A stretch of DNA of 64,000 nt from JADJPO01 sp963750395 (GCA_963750395.1 CAVVQM010000006.1:248001-312000); one strand, 5' to 3'. Shown: positions 38,267 through 47,006, counted from the first letter of the stretch. Notes: generated by a model not told the origin, from the letters alone. Numbers and translations are program-made.

Positions 38267-38542
38267 CCCCGACACTCAGCACCAGCAGGTGCCGATGCGT
38301 GCCTTCTCGTGCGGGGACGCTGTCAACGGGTCTCGTCCGGTCGCATCCGACAACGGCGGGTTCGCTGCCTTTTCGCTGCCTCGACGGGCGGCGACGGCGT
38401 TCACAGGGCCGAGGTTGCCCGCTGGCCGTCTCCCACCCCGATTGCTGGTTCGATGATGCTCGGTAAGACAACCGCGGGCCCTGGCGGCGCCTCTCGATCG
38501 CTCGCCCACCCCATGTGTGGACCCGAGCGGGACAAGTTGTCC

Positions 38543-38586
38543 ATACCCCTAGACGTCTTGCTGTCTAGAGGTATAGATTCTAGACT
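38543..38586 (+). promoter_or_regulatory. hicAB promoter with palindromic operator
   Basis: ATACCCCTAGAC (38543-38554) and GTCTAGAGGTAT (38563-38574) form a 12-bp inverted repeat with one mismatch and an 8-bp centre. A TAGATT -10-like element (38574-38579) follows directly, placing the transcription start at or next to the hicA GTG (38587). Leaderless expression repressed by the antitoxin is the likely arrangement. Confidence 0.65.
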
Positions 38587-38799
38587 GTGAAGCGTGCCGA
38601 CGTGCTGAAGAAGATCCGCAAGGCGGCCAAGGCCCAGGGGCTGGCCTACACCGAGCGGGAACTGACACGGCACACCGGCATCACCGTGGGAGACGTCTCG
38701 ACGACCGTCGCCCGACACACCGAGATCCCGGACCTGTTCGCCGAGACGATCTTCAAACAGCTGGAGCCCGCACTGGGGAAGGGATGGTGGCGCAGATGA
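38587..38799 (+). CDS. hicA: HicA-like mRNA interferase toxin
   Basis: This 70-residue protein (KRADVLKKIRKAAKAQGL, ERELTRHTGITVGDVSTT, ARHTEIPD, GKGWW) matches the actinobacterial HicA variant with a double-stranded-RNA-binding-like fold. The conserved catalytic His is probably in ARHTEI. Toxins of this type cleave mRNA and arrest growth. The start is GTG without a Shine-Dalgarno, immediately after a palindromic promoter. Its stop overlaps the antitoxin start (ATGA), so the two are translationally coupled. Confidence 0.8.
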   Translation: MKRADVLKKIRKAAKAQGLAYTERELTRHTGITVGDVSTTVARHTEIPDLFAETIFKQLEPALGKGWWRR

Positions 38800-39284
38800 A
38801 GACCTACACCGTGCACGCAGTCCGTGTCGACGGCTGGTGGGGCCTGACCGTTCCGCAGGCCCCCGGCGCCGTCTCCCAGGTCCGCAGCCTCGCCCAAGCC
38901 GAGGAGTACGTCCGCGAGGCGATCGCCTTCGTCGCCGGCGCCGACCCCGACAGCTTCGCCGTCACCATCGTCCCCCAGCTGCCGGCGGCTCTCGCCGACC
39001 GGGTCGCCGCCGCCAAGCAGGCCGCCGCCGACGCCGAACAGGCCCAGGCCACCGCCGCGTCCCTGTCCCGCGCCGTGGTCGCCGAACTCGCCGAGGCCGG
39101 GTTCAACGGCCGCGAGAGCGCCGTCATCCTCGGTCTGTCCAAGCAGCGCATCTCCCAGCTGGCCGCCACACGCGACCGGTCACGCCCACGACGCGTCACC
39201 GGGCAGCAGGTCGTCTCCCCACGCACACCCACCGATCCCGACACGGCCACCACGGCAGCCGGACACCCCGAACAAGCGCGTTGA
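38796..39284 (+). CDS. hicB: HicB-like antitoxin with C-terminal HTH
   Basis: Residues 1-60 form a partial RNase-H-like HicB fold (YTVHAVRVDGWWGLTVPQAP, LAQAEEYVREAIAFVAG). An Ala-rich coiled-coil linker follows (VAAAKQAAADAEQAQATAAS), then an HTH (VVAELAEAGFNGRESAVILG, LSKQRISQL). It should neutralise HicA and repress the promoter at 38543. The start ATG at 38796 overlaps the hicA stop. The long linker and basic tail make it larger than minimal HicB proteins. The gene end abuts the truncated transposase. Confidence 0.78.
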   Translation: MKTYTVHAVRVDGWWGLTVPQAPGAVSQVRSLAQAEEYVREAIAFVAGADPDSFAVTIVPQLPAALADRVAAAKQAAADAEQAQATAASLSRAVVAELAEAGFNGRESAVILGLSKQRISQLAATRDRSRPRRVTGQQVVSPRTPTDPDTATTAAGHPEQAR

Positions 39285-40228
39285 CCCTCGATTCCAGCGC
39301 GGGACGTCATGGGTGGACCGGGCGATGACCGCGGCGCTGGCATTGCGGCTGCCGCGAGGCGCGACGGGTCGGCATGCTCATCTCACCTCCCGCAACGATG
39401 CTGCGGTGGCACCGCCGGCTGGTCGCCCGCCGCTGGACCACCGAGAGGAAGAGGCCGGCAAGGCCACCGATCCGGGCAGGTCTTCGGGCGCTGGTGACAC
39501 GCCTCGCCCGGGAGAACCCGACCTGAGGCTACCGCCGGGTGCACGCTGAGCTCGCCGGGCTCGGCTACCCAGGTCGCCCCGTCGACGGTGTGGTCAATCC
39601 TGCGCTCGGCGGGACTGGACCCGGCACCCCGCCGGTCGGGTCCGACCTGGCAGCAGTTCCTCACGGCCCAGGCCGAGGGCATCGTGGCGTGCGACCTCTT
39701 CCACCTGGAGACCATCACCCTGAAACGGCTCTACGTGTTCTTCGCCGTCGAGCACGCCACCCGCCCGGTCCGGATCCTCGCTGTCACGGCGCACCCGACC
39801 CAGGGCCTGGGGTGACTCAACAGACCCACAACCTACTGATGGAGGCCGACGACGCCGGCCGTCGGATCAGGTTCCTCATCCGGGACCGGGACACCAAGTA
39901 CACGGACGCGTTCGATGCCGTCATCGTCGGCGCTGGCGCAGATGTGATCACGATCCCGGTCCGGGCACCCCGAGCGAACGCGATCTGTGAGCGGTTCGTG
40001 GGCAGTGTCCGCTGCTGGATCGGATCCTGATCGTCAGCACTGCTCACGCCAAGGCTGTGCTGGGGGAGTACGAAACGCATTTCAACGCGCACCGGCCTCA
40101 CCGTGCCCTGAGCCAGGCCGCTCCACTTCGACCGCTCCCGTCCGCGCCCGCGGACCCCATGGCCACGGTCCTCCGGCGTGAACGCCACGGCAGCCTTCCC
40201 GCTCCACGAATACGCGCAGGTCGCATAG
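39285..40228 (+). pseudogene. Decayed DDE integrase-core (rve) transposase
   Basis: Fragments in changing frames align in order with one transposase: SWVDRAMTAALALRLPRGA; LISPATMLRWHRRLVARRWT; ARENPT then a stop where Trp is expected; GYRRVHAELAGLGY; TWQQFLTAQAEGIVACDLFH; FLIRDRDTKYTDAFDAV; VRAPRANAICERFVGSVR; HFNAHRPHRALSQAAPLRP; HEYAQVA and a stop at 40226. The Asp, Asp and Glu of the catalytic core are recognisable (ACDLF, RDRDTK, ICERFV), but several frame breaks, the internal stop and the missing N-terminus make it inactive. It is truncated where hicB ends. Confidence 0.85.
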
Positions 40229-40254
40229 CTGATGCAGAGCTTCCGGCACCCACA

Positions 40255-40596
40255 GGTTCAGGTTGGCCACCCTTTTTCGACCCCACGTCATGACCGGGAC
40301 GTCGCAGATCACCGTGGCCTGAGCACCGCACGGCGTGGAAGAGATCACCACTTGGTCGGCGCCGACCAAGCCGACCGCCGACGCGGCCACCGTCGGTTTC
40401 GTGCTCAGACCACGGTCATGGAAGGGCCTCTCTCACCCCGCTGTCGCGCCAGGCTGACCCAGAAGCAGCAGTCTCGCTGCCTTTTCGCTGCCCGCTGCCC
40501 GTCCGGACCCGAACGAACCGACCCAGAACCCGGCGCTGACCAGGGCAAACACGGTGGGCCTAACAGGACTTGAACCTGTGACCTCTTCCTTATCAG
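40255..40596. repeat. 342-bp direct repeat, copy B
   Basis: This copy matches 37925-38266 and runs into the intact tRNA-Ile. Copies A and B agree through the tRNA 3' half and most of the 300 bp downstream of the tRNA. Differences cluster near 40270-40330. Confidence 0.92.
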
Positions 40597-40628
40597 GGAA
40601 GCGCTCTAACCGTCTGAGCTATAGGCCC
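40555..40628 (-). tRNA. tRNA-Ile (GAT anticodon)
   Basis: The minus strand reads GGGCCTATAGCTCAGACGG ... CTGATAA ... GGTTCAAGTCCTGTTAGGCCCA. The acceptor stem GGGCCTA/TAGGCCC, D-loop, anticodon GAT and T-arm are complete. CCA is not encoded. It lies downstream of gyrA and DUF3566 in the same direction, the usual actinobacterial location, but here about 6.4 kb away. Confidence 0.96.
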
Positions 40629-40718
40629 GTGCGCGACTGCGCGGCGTTGAGCGTATCGCAGGCACCGATCCACGCCCAAACCGGTTGCGGGCCCGCACGG
40701 AGCGGGATCACTCCGGGA

Positions 40719-41018
40719 TCACTCCCCGACCATGCGCCGGATCTCGGCCTGGATCTGCTCCTCGGTCGCACCCGGCGTGAGGTAGTCCCACACATGGAAG
40801 GCCAGACCGATGCCCCACCCCATCAGCGGGAACATCGGCCAGAAGAACCCGAAGCCGCTTATCGCCCAGATCGCGATCAGGAAGGCGTTGACCGTGCCGT
40901 AGGCCAACAGGTGCGCCTGCAGGCCGCGGCGTTCGAGGATGCGCTTGCGGGCCAGCTTCCTCAGCTCTTTCGAAGCCGGCTGCCCCGGTACGGGCGGTTC
41001 GTACTGCGTCTCGTCCAT
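40719..41018 (-). CDS. 2TM domain membrane protein
   Basis: This 99-residue protein has a basic helix (ELRKLARKRILERRGLQAHL) followed by two membrane helices (VNAFLIAIWAISGFGFFWPM and FPLMGWGIGLAFHVWDYL) and a short acidic helix. This is the 2TM (PF13239-like) family, often fused to histidine kinases but also free-standing. Its function is unknown. It lies just after tRNA-Ile and divergent from the transporter gene. Confidence 0.8.
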   Translation of the reverse strand: MDETQYEPPVPGQPASKELRKLARKRILERRGLQAHLLAYGTVNAFLIAIWAISGFGFFWPMFPLMGWGIGLAFHVWDYLTPGATEEQIQAEIRRMVGE

Positions 41019-41113
41019 GCCCCGTGCTCCTCCCCGTCCGCGTGTTCAGCGACACGCCCCGAGGGGCGACCTAGGCCCTGCCCAAAGGGGTCCCCGGGGT
41101 CGAAACTCTACCT

Positions 41114-42694
41114 GTGACTCATGTCTACGACCTCCTCGCTGCGGACGAAGTGCTCCTCCTCGCCGTCCTCCTGGCCATCGGGACCGCCCTCGGCGGGGTC
41201 CGCATCGCCGGCATCCACGTCGGGCCCGCGGCCGTCCTGTTCACCGCCATCGCCGTCACCGCCGCCGCCTCCACCCGAGACGTCGAGCTGTCGATCCCGG
41301 GCTCGGTCGGGATCCTCGGGCTGCTGCTGTTCACCTACTGCGTCGGCGTGATGTCCGGCCCGAGCTTCTTCGCCGCACTGCGCACCGGGGCAAGGATCAT
41401 GGTCGCGGTCGTGCTCCTGCTGCTCCTGGCGGGCTTCCTCGCCATCGGCCTGGGCACGGCCTTCGGGCTGTCCGGGCCCACCATCGCCGGTACCTTCGCC
41501 GGTGCGCTGACCAACACCCCGGCCCTGGCCGCCGCCGGGGAACGCGCCGGGGACGCGGCCGCTCCCACCGTCGGCTACTCCCTGTCCTACCTCGGCGGGG
41601 TCCTTGGCATGATCGCCGCCGCGGCGATCGCGTTGCGCCGTCCGGACGACGACGGGGCACCCAAGCCGCTGGCGCACCTCACGGTCCGGGTCGAGCACGT
41701 CGACCAGAGCCACATCGGCGAGATCGAGTCCCGCTACGGCGGGCAGGTCGCGTTCTCCAGGATCCGGCGCGGCGAGGTGGGTCCGGTCCTGGTCGCCGGC
41801 GACGAGGACACCCTGCACCCGGACGACCTGGTCACCGTCGTCGGACCTGTCGACCTCATCGAGGAGGTCGCCAAGGAACTGGGCCACCGCAGCTCGCACA
41901 CCCTGGTCGCCGAACGCGACGACCTCGACTTCCGCCGGATCACCCTGTCCCAGACCCGGCTCGCCGGACACACCGTCGCCGAGCTCGGACTGTGGGCGAG
42001 GTTCGGCGCCACCGTCTCGCGGGTCCGCCGCGGTGACGTCGACATGGTCGCCACCGACCGCCTGATCCTGCTGCCCGGCGACCGCCTGCGCGTCATCGCC
42101 CCCAAGGATCGGATGCGCGAGGTGTCGGAGTACCTCGGCGACTCCATCCGGGGCCTGTCGGACATCAACCCGCTCGGCCTCGCCCTCGGCCTGACGATCG
42201 GCGTCCTGATCGGGGAACTGACCATCCCTGGTCTCGGCATCGGCGTCGGCAGCGCCGCCGGGACCCTGGTCGCCGGCCTGGTGCTCGGGCGACTCGGCCG
42301 GATCGGACCGGTCGTGGTCACCGTCCCTCACGGGGCCGCCTCCGCGCTGTCCCAGTTCGGGATGCTCGCCTTCCTCGCCTACGCCGGCACCACGGCCGGC
42401 GGGCTCTTCCTGCCCGCCCTGACCAGTGGCGAGGCATGGCGGGTGCTGCTGCTCGGGGCAGTCATCACGGCCTTCATGGCCGTCTCGATGCTGTTGGTGC
42501 TGCGCCGGGTGCTGCACGTCGGCGGGACCCGCTGCGCGGGAGTGTTCGGTGGCGCCCAGACCCAGCCCGCCGTCCTGGCCTTCGCCAACGAGCGCACCGA
42601 GTACGACACCCGGGTCGCGATCGGCTACGCGCTGGTCTTCCCGGCCGCGATGATCGTCAAGATCCTCATCGCGCAGATCCTGGCGGGGATGTAG
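41114..42694 (+). CDS. AspT/YidE/YbjL-type transporter with two RCK_C (TrkA-C) domains
   Basis: Two membrane halves of about five helices each flank two cytoplasmic TrkA-C domains. The first half (SVGILGLLLFTYCVGVMSGP, GTFAGALTNTPALAAAGERA) and the second (ALGLTIGVLIGELTIPGLGI, GVFGGAQTQPAVLAFANE) share the duplicated G-A-x-T-x-(T/Q)PA motif. The RCK_C domains (about residues 185-330) contain RRGEVGPVLVAGDEDTLHPD and LPGDRLRVIAPKDRMREV. Members exchange aspartate/alanine or other carboxylates; the substrate here is unknown. The GTG start gives a 526-residue protein. Confidence 0.9.
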   Translation: MTHVYDLLAADEVLLLAVLLAIGTALGGVRIAGIHVGPAAVLFTAIAVTAAASTRDVELSIPGSVGILGLLLFTYCVGVMSGPSFFAALRTGARIMVAVVLLLLLAGFLAIGLGTAFGLSGPTIAGTFAGALTNTPALAAAGERAGDAAAPTVGYSLSYLGGVLGMIAAAAIALRRPDDDGAPKPLAHLTVRVEHVDQSHIGEIESRYGGQVAFSRIRRGEVGPVLVAGDEDTLHPDDLVTVVGPVDLIEEVAKELGHRSSHTLVAERDDLDFRRITLSQTRLAGHTVAELGLWARFGATVSRVRRGDVDMVATDRLILLPGDRLRVIAPKDRMREVSEYLGDSIRGLSDINPLGLALGLTIGVLIGELTIPGLGIGVGSAAGTLVAGLVLGRLGRIGPVVVTVPHGAASALSQFGMLAFLAYAGTTAGGLFLPALTSGEAWRVLLLGAVITAFMAVSMLLVLRRVLHVGGTRCAGVFGGAQTQPAVLAFANERTEYDTRVAIGYALVFPAAMIVKILIAQILAGM

Positions 42695-42861
42695 CCGGGG
42701 GGCACGAAAGGTCGTTGCTGAACGTCTCCTCTGAGCGCGTTCTCTGACACGAGGACGGAGGCGTCGATCCACTACGGTGCGTACGTCACGTGACGCGACG
42801 TGATTAGGGAGATGGGACGGTCGGCCGCTGGTTCGGGCCAAAGCCGTCCATGGAGCGGTGG

Positions 42862-43065
42862 CTATCGCTCCAGCAGAACGTCGAAATCACCGGCCTTGAG
42901 GCCGGCGAAGAGTGCCCTCGCTTCGTCGAGGGAGAAGGCGAGCGGAGTCCGCTCGGGGTTCCTGCTGCTTCTGATCAGGATCTGATCGCCGTGGCGTGCC
43001 AACTCGGCACAGCCTGCGTTGGCGCAGAAGGTCGATCGAATCCAGGTCACCGGGTTCGTTCCCAT
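42862..43065 (-). CDS. DUF397 protein (second copy)
   Basis: This 67-residue protein fits DUF397: VTWIRSTFCANAGCAELARH, ILIRSSRNPERTPLAFSLDE and the ending LFAGLKAGDFDVLL. Such proteins accompany Scr1/DUF5753 HTH regulators and modulate them, sometimes acting as growth-inhibiting partners. The ATG at 43065 has AGGACGG upstream. It is third in the minus-strand cassette after the Scr1 gene and the first DUF397 gene. Confidence 0.88.
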   Translation of the reverse strand: MGTNPVTWIRSTFCANAGCAELARHGDQILIRSSRNPERTPLAFSLDEARALFAGLKAGDFDVLLER

Positions 43066-43298
43066 GGTGCCGTCCTGTCTCGCACGTGGCGGGCCAGAGC
43101 GTCCACTTCGATCGGCGCCGTTGCAGATCCGCAGCCGCTGCGAGTACTCCACGGTGGCATGCGATCGCAGTTGGGACAATGCACCATGTACTGGACATCG
43201 GCGAAAGGAGTGGGGTATCAGGACTTGGCGTGGCGACGCGAGGGCCACGCCAGCAGTAGTAGCGCTGCGTGCGGGAGATGGGACGGTCGGCCCTGGCC

Positions 43299-43506
43299 TC
43301 AGGCTTGGAGGAGAGGGGGGTCGAATTCCCCCGCTTTCACGCCCGACACGAACGCCGTCCACTCGGTCTGAGTCGAAACTCAGGACGGGACTGGTCGCCT
43401 CCTTCGTGTCCTTGACGTGGATCCGTCCGTCGTCATAGGCGACGGCCACGCAGCCGGAATTGGCACAGAACGATGCCTGCCGCCAGGTGAGAGGCTCACG
43501 GGTCAA
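43299..43506 (-). CDS. DUF397 protein (first copy), one frame break
   Basis: The start LTREPLTWRQASFCANSGCV and VKDTKEATSPVLSFDS, then after a one-base break near 43360 TEWTAFVSGVKAGEFDPPLL and a stop at 43299, give a complete DUF397 domain. TTG at 43506 is the likely start. It lies 82 bp behind the Scr1-type regulator in the same direction, the usual gene order for this pair. Confidence 0.8.
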
Positions 43507-43588
43507 CTTCCGTTCTCCGTTCTCGCGCTTCCCCGCCCCTTCTCCGCCCCTGGCCACCGATCCCGGTCATACGCGGACTCGGGCCGGG

Positions 43589-44485
43589 TCAGCGGGACTG
43601 TAGACGCAATCTGTCGTGGAACCGGTGGAGCCAGGTCTGGGTGTCCTCGGGGGTGAGCGCCGAGGCCGTGCTGAGGAAATCGAACGCATCGTGGAACTGC
43701 GCGACGACGTCGGGTCGATCGTCCGCTCGGATCAGGGAGTTGCCGGCCAAGGCCCTCGAGGAAGACAACGTCGGGCAGATCGGCCATGTCGAAGGAGAGG
43801 ATGTTGAACGAGTCGTCGAGTGCGGGGTGAGACCCGAGTTCGAAGGTGGTGACCTGAAGGGTCACATTGGAGAGTTGGGCCATCTCGAGCAGGTGCGCGA
43901 CCTGACCCTCCATGACCTCCGGATCACCGATCCGGCGCGAGAGGGCCGCCTCATCGACGATCGCCGAGAGTTGCAGGCTGCCGTCGAGGACTCGCTGCTG
44001 ACGCTTCATCCGCGAGGCGACGATCTGGTCGGGGTCCGGGTTGCCCTCCCAGAAGAGCGGACTGCGCAGACGGCGAACCAGCGCATCGGCATAGGCCTCG
44101 GTCTGCAGCAGGCCGGGAAGTGCGCACGCGCCTCCGCCTCGTAGACATGGGAGGCGGCCGATTCCAGGCCGATGAAGGTCTGGGTCTGCTCGCCCAAGCG
44201 ACCGGTAGTCGTGCCACCAGCCACGTTGCGGGCCTCAGCCGCCAAGTGACATCAGGTCCGCCAGACTGCGCATCACTGAGCCCGTAGATAGCGAGGCAGG
44301 ACCTTGACGTCGAGGGCGGTGGCGACGCGCTGGCCGGTCTCGATCCGGGAGATCTTGGCCGTGGAGCATTCGAGTTCCTTGGCGACCTCGTCGACGGACC
44401 GCCCTGCCTCGGCACGCAACTCACGGAGCCGACGGGCCAGTTCGAACCGTCGCGCTGTGGGGCTGCTTCCGGCCGTGGCAGGCAC
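43589..44485 (-). CDS. XRE-family regulator with DUF5753 domain (Scr1 family), several frame breaks
   Basis: The N-terminal HTH (ARRLRELRAEAGRSVDEVAK, ELECSTAKISRIETGQRVAT) is followed by the Scr1 effector region: FIGLESAASHVYEAEARAHF, LLQTEAYADALV in another frame, MKRQQRVLDGSLQLSAIVDE, ALSRRIGDPEVMEGQVAHLL and VVFLEGL. The last part (NSLIRADDRPDVVAQFHDAF, HRFHDRLRLQSR) ends at 43589. Breaks lie near 44285, 44245, 44130 and 43755. The GTG at 44485 is the likely start. It regulates itself and the DUF397 partners downstream. The many breaks could mean decay, but each is resolved by one base. Confidence 0.8.
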
Positions 44486-44512
44486 CTTGTCCACTCTACT
44501 ACGGGCAAGCTG

Positions 44513-44532
44513 ATCTTGGCAATTACCAAGAT
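44513..44532. promoter_or_regulatory. 20-bp palindromic operator upstream of the Scr1 gene
   Basis: ATCTTGGCAATTACCAAGAT is symmetric around AATT with one mismatched pair. It lies 28 bp before the GTG of the Scr1-type regulator and is a natural binding site for it. The remaining 44533-44795 shows nothing beyond the promoter for the divergent lipoprotein gene. Confidence 0.6.
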
Positions 44533-44795
44533 TCGGTTGCCTATCGTTCTGGCCAGACTGCACGTGCCCCTGGCACCATAGAGGCGTCACCTTAGTGCTT
44601 GTCCGGCGCCAACCGGCAAGTGCGCCGCGCCACAGTTACTCAATGTTTACGCCGTGACCCACAGCGACCACCCCACGGTCGCACAAAAGACGAACGGTCC
44701 TGGTGCGCCAACACCAAGACCGTCGTCCGACCCCCAGTCCGTCCGCCCTTGCCCAGGCATCCAGAACACGGTCCAAGGACCGTCGGAGGTGCGTC

Positions 44796-46043
44796 ATGTA
44801 CAACGCTACGCCTCAACCCGCATTCCCTGCAGCCTCATCGACAACTGAACTCCCCGCACCCCGCGACGGCCGTGGGCCGCACCCATGGCGAAGACGGATC
44901 GCGGTGATCACCGCCGCCTTCGCCCTGGTGTCCGTCACTACCGCCTGTCAGCCGGGAATCGCTGCCGAGCAGAGCCTCTCGCCCTGCCCGGACCAACAGG
45001 GCCAACGCGCCCAGACCCTCGTCATCACCGCCACGGCGACCAGCGCCGAGCCGGCTCCCACGCTTCCCCCGTCGGTCCTCGCACGGCTCACCGAGCTTGG
45101 CCGCCAGGACGACGGGTGCGTGCTCCTGGTGCCGCCGGACGGCGAGCCGGAAGCCGTCTCGCTGACCCCACGCCGCGGGCGCGAGGTCGAGGTCGGCTCG
45201 CGGCGGGAGCAGGCACGAGCGCAGATCCTGGCCTCCGTCGAGGACCGGGTCGCCGCGATGGCCGCGCGCAAGGACGGCCTCGACCTGGTCGGCGCCCTCC
45301 GACGCGCGCAGCAGGCCCATCCTGTGCCAGGCACCGTGGTCGTCATCGGCTCGGGCATCTCCACGCAGGAACCGGTGGACCTGCGCCGGCAGGGACTCGG
45401 CGCGGACGGCCGAGGACTGGCGACCTTCATGAAGGAGCGCGGCTGGCTTGATCTGACCGGCTGGGACGTGCAGCTGGTCGGCATCGGTCAGGCCGCCGGA
45501 AGCCAACCGGCGTTCTCGCCGCCTCAGCAGGAGAAACTGCGCGGTCTATGGCTGAGCATCTGCCGCGCGAACGGCGCACGCCGCTGCCAGAGCATCGAGA
45601 CCGGGCCGACATCGGCGCCGTCCCTGTCCCGCAACAAGGTCCCCGTCGTCGTCCCGCCGTCCGACGAGACCTACTCGCAGAAGATCCTGCTCGACGTCTC
45701 CACCACCTTCGGGATCAGCAGCGACCTGCTCTCCAGAGCCGCCAACGTCGCGTTGCGGGCCGTCGTCCGCAAGGTGGAGAACGAGGACCTGGTCATCACG
45801 ATCACCGGACGCACCGACGCCTCGACGGGCACCGAGAGCGGGAATCTCGACCTATCGCGCCGGCGGGCCGAGCGGGTCCGCGATCGTCTGCTCGAGCTGG
45901 GACTGCCGTCGAACCGCATCGTCTGGGTCGACGGCGTCGGATCTCGGGACACCTCCGTCGCCGCCGAGCGGGCCGATCCCTCACTGGTGTGGCGCGCCCG
46001 AAGCGTCGAGATCGGTTTCGCCCGCCGTCCCCAGCTGCCCTGA
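44796..46043 (+). CDS. Lipoprotein with C-terminal OmpA-like domain
   Basis: The N-terminus has a basic patch (WRRR), a hydrophobic core and a lipobox-like SVTTAC, so it is probably a surface lipoprotein. Residues of about 50-260 alternate strand and helix like a vWA-type fold (TLVITATATS, LLVPPDGEPEAV, VVVIGSGISTQEPVDLRRQG, WDVQLVGIGQA). The C-terminal OmpA domain (residues of about 300-410) has ITGRTDASTGTESGNLDLSR, RRAERVRDRLLELGLPSNRI and WRARSVEIGF. This suggests peptidoglycan contact. The ATG at 44796 has a GGAGGTG site. It forms an operon with the membrane protein 40 bp downstream. Confidence 0.78.
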   Translation: MYNATPQPAFPAASSTTELPAPRDGRGPHPWRRRIAVITAAFALVSVTTACQPGIAAEQSLSPCPDQQGQRAQTLVITATATSAEPAPTLPPSVLARLTELGRQDDGCVLLVPPDGEPEAVSLTPRRGREVEVGSRREQARAQILASVEDRVAAMAARKDGLDLVGALRRAQQAHPVPGTVVVIGSGISTQEPVDLRRQGLGADGRGLATFMKERGWLDLTGWDVQLVGIGQAAGSQPAFSPPQQEKLRGLWLSICRANGARRCQSIETGPTSAPSLSRNKVPVVVPPSDETYSQKILLDVSTTFGISSDLLSRAANVALRAVVRKVENEDLVITITGRTDASTGTESGNLDLSRRRAERVRDRLLELGLPSNRIVWVDGVGSRDTSVAAERADPSLVWRARSVEIGFARRPQLP

Positions 46044-46083
46044 CGCCTCTCGACGCCGACAGACACCCCGAAGGAGAAAGACC

Positions 46084-46989
46084 ATGTTCGAACAGCTCTC
46101 CCACGACGATCCTCTCGGCCAACTCATCGACGACGCTCCCCGAGGCCAGGTTCCCCTGCCGCGCCGCAGCCCCTCGGCCCTGGACCGGACCGTTGAGCAC
46201 GAGCGGCTGTCCAGGCGACGACGATTCGCCCTGGCCGGCGGAGAGGCCCTACGCCGGGCCGAGATGGAGGGCATCAGGCCCGTCCGAACCGCTCACCTCG
46301 GGCACACCGATGTCGAGATGCTGATCGCCCGACATCAGGAGACCGGCGTGCAGCTGCACGCGGAACGGCGTGCGGGTGCAACACATCACGAGCGGCTGCC
46401 CTGGCCGCTGCGCCTGGTGCCCCCCGTGGTCGCGTTGCTGGATCTGGTGGTCCTGCATCGCTTCTGCGCCGACCTGTTCAATGTCAGGCCCTCCGACCTG
46501 GGACCCGACGGGCTCGCGGCCATCGCGCTCGCGGTGCTCGGCAGCGGGGTGGCCTTCACCTGGTTGGCGATGACCGGTATCCGGCTGCGGGCGTTCCGAC
46601 GAGACCTCGGCCAGATCGCCGTCCGGGTGATGGACCCGTTCACCCACGCCCTGGTCGGTGTCGGAGTCGTTCTGGCCGCGACGATGGGGGTTCTGATGTT
46701 CGAGCGGGTCTCCGATCGCGCGCTGTCCGCCGCCGCGTACTTGAGCGGTGGTCAAGCGATGGTGCTGGCCCTGGCGTTCGCGATCCTCAGCTTCTGCGGG
46801 AATCTGGCGGTGATCGCCATCCACGCCCTGGACGGAAGCCAGTTGGCCGCCGAACACCGCGCCCTGGGGCACAGCCTGGATCGACGGGCTCGCGCGATCG
46901 AGCGTCACCGGCGGATCGCATCACGTCGTCTGCGGCAGGCAGACAGGGTCGGCGCGCTGGGCCGGCCTGATGGCTCTGACCCGGAGTGA
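46084..46989 (+). CDS. Membrane protein, partner of the OmpA-domain lipoprotein
   Basis: This 301-residue protein has a charged 110-residue cytoplasmic N-terminus (LIDDAPRGQVPLPRRSPSAL) and four membrane helices: RLVPPVVALLDLVVLHRF, LAAIALAVLGSGVAFTWLAM, HALVGVGVVLAATMGVLMF and GGQAMVLALAFAILSFCGNL. A basic C-terminal tail of about 60 residues follows. AAGGAGA precedes the ATG. No known family is recognised. Being in one operon with an OmpA-like lipoprotein, it could anchor a cell-envelope complex. Confidence 0.65.
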   Translation: MFEQLSHDDPLGQLIDDAPRGQVPLPRRSPSALDRTVEHERLSRRRRFALAGGEALRRAEMEGIRPVRTAHLGHTDVEMLIARHQETGVQLHAERRAGATHHERLPWPLRLVPPVVALLDLVVLHRFCADLFNVRPSDLGPDGLAAIALAVLGSGVAFTWLAMTGIRLRAFRRDLGQIAVRVMDPFTHALVGVGVVLAATMGVLMFERVSDRALSAAAYLSGGQAMVLALAFAILSFCGNLAVIAIHALDGSQLAAEHRALGHSLDRRARAIERHRRIASRRLRQADRVGALGRPDGSDPE

Positions 46990-47006
46990 CCGCGGGGGAT
47001 GTCGGA

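Larger units (their letters stand above)
38225..40596. mobile_element. Small integrated island at tRNA-Ile carrying hicAB and a transposase relic
   Basis: The segment between the two tRNA 3' ends holds a hicAB toxin-antitoxin pair, a decayed integrase-core transposase and 342-bp flanking repeats. No intact integrase remains. The identity of the repeats extends 300 bp beyond the tRNA, so the element either carried an extended copy of the tRNA-Ile downstream region or arose by tandem duplication. The part 38267-38542 shows no gene, only one more copy of the 19-bp motif found in the flanking repeats. Confidence 0.75.

Noticed and set aside
43315..43340. GGGTCGAATTCCCCC resembling a tRNA T-arm
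   Set aside because: It lies in coding sequence for DUF397 (GVKAGEFDPPLL) and no other tRNA arms surround it.
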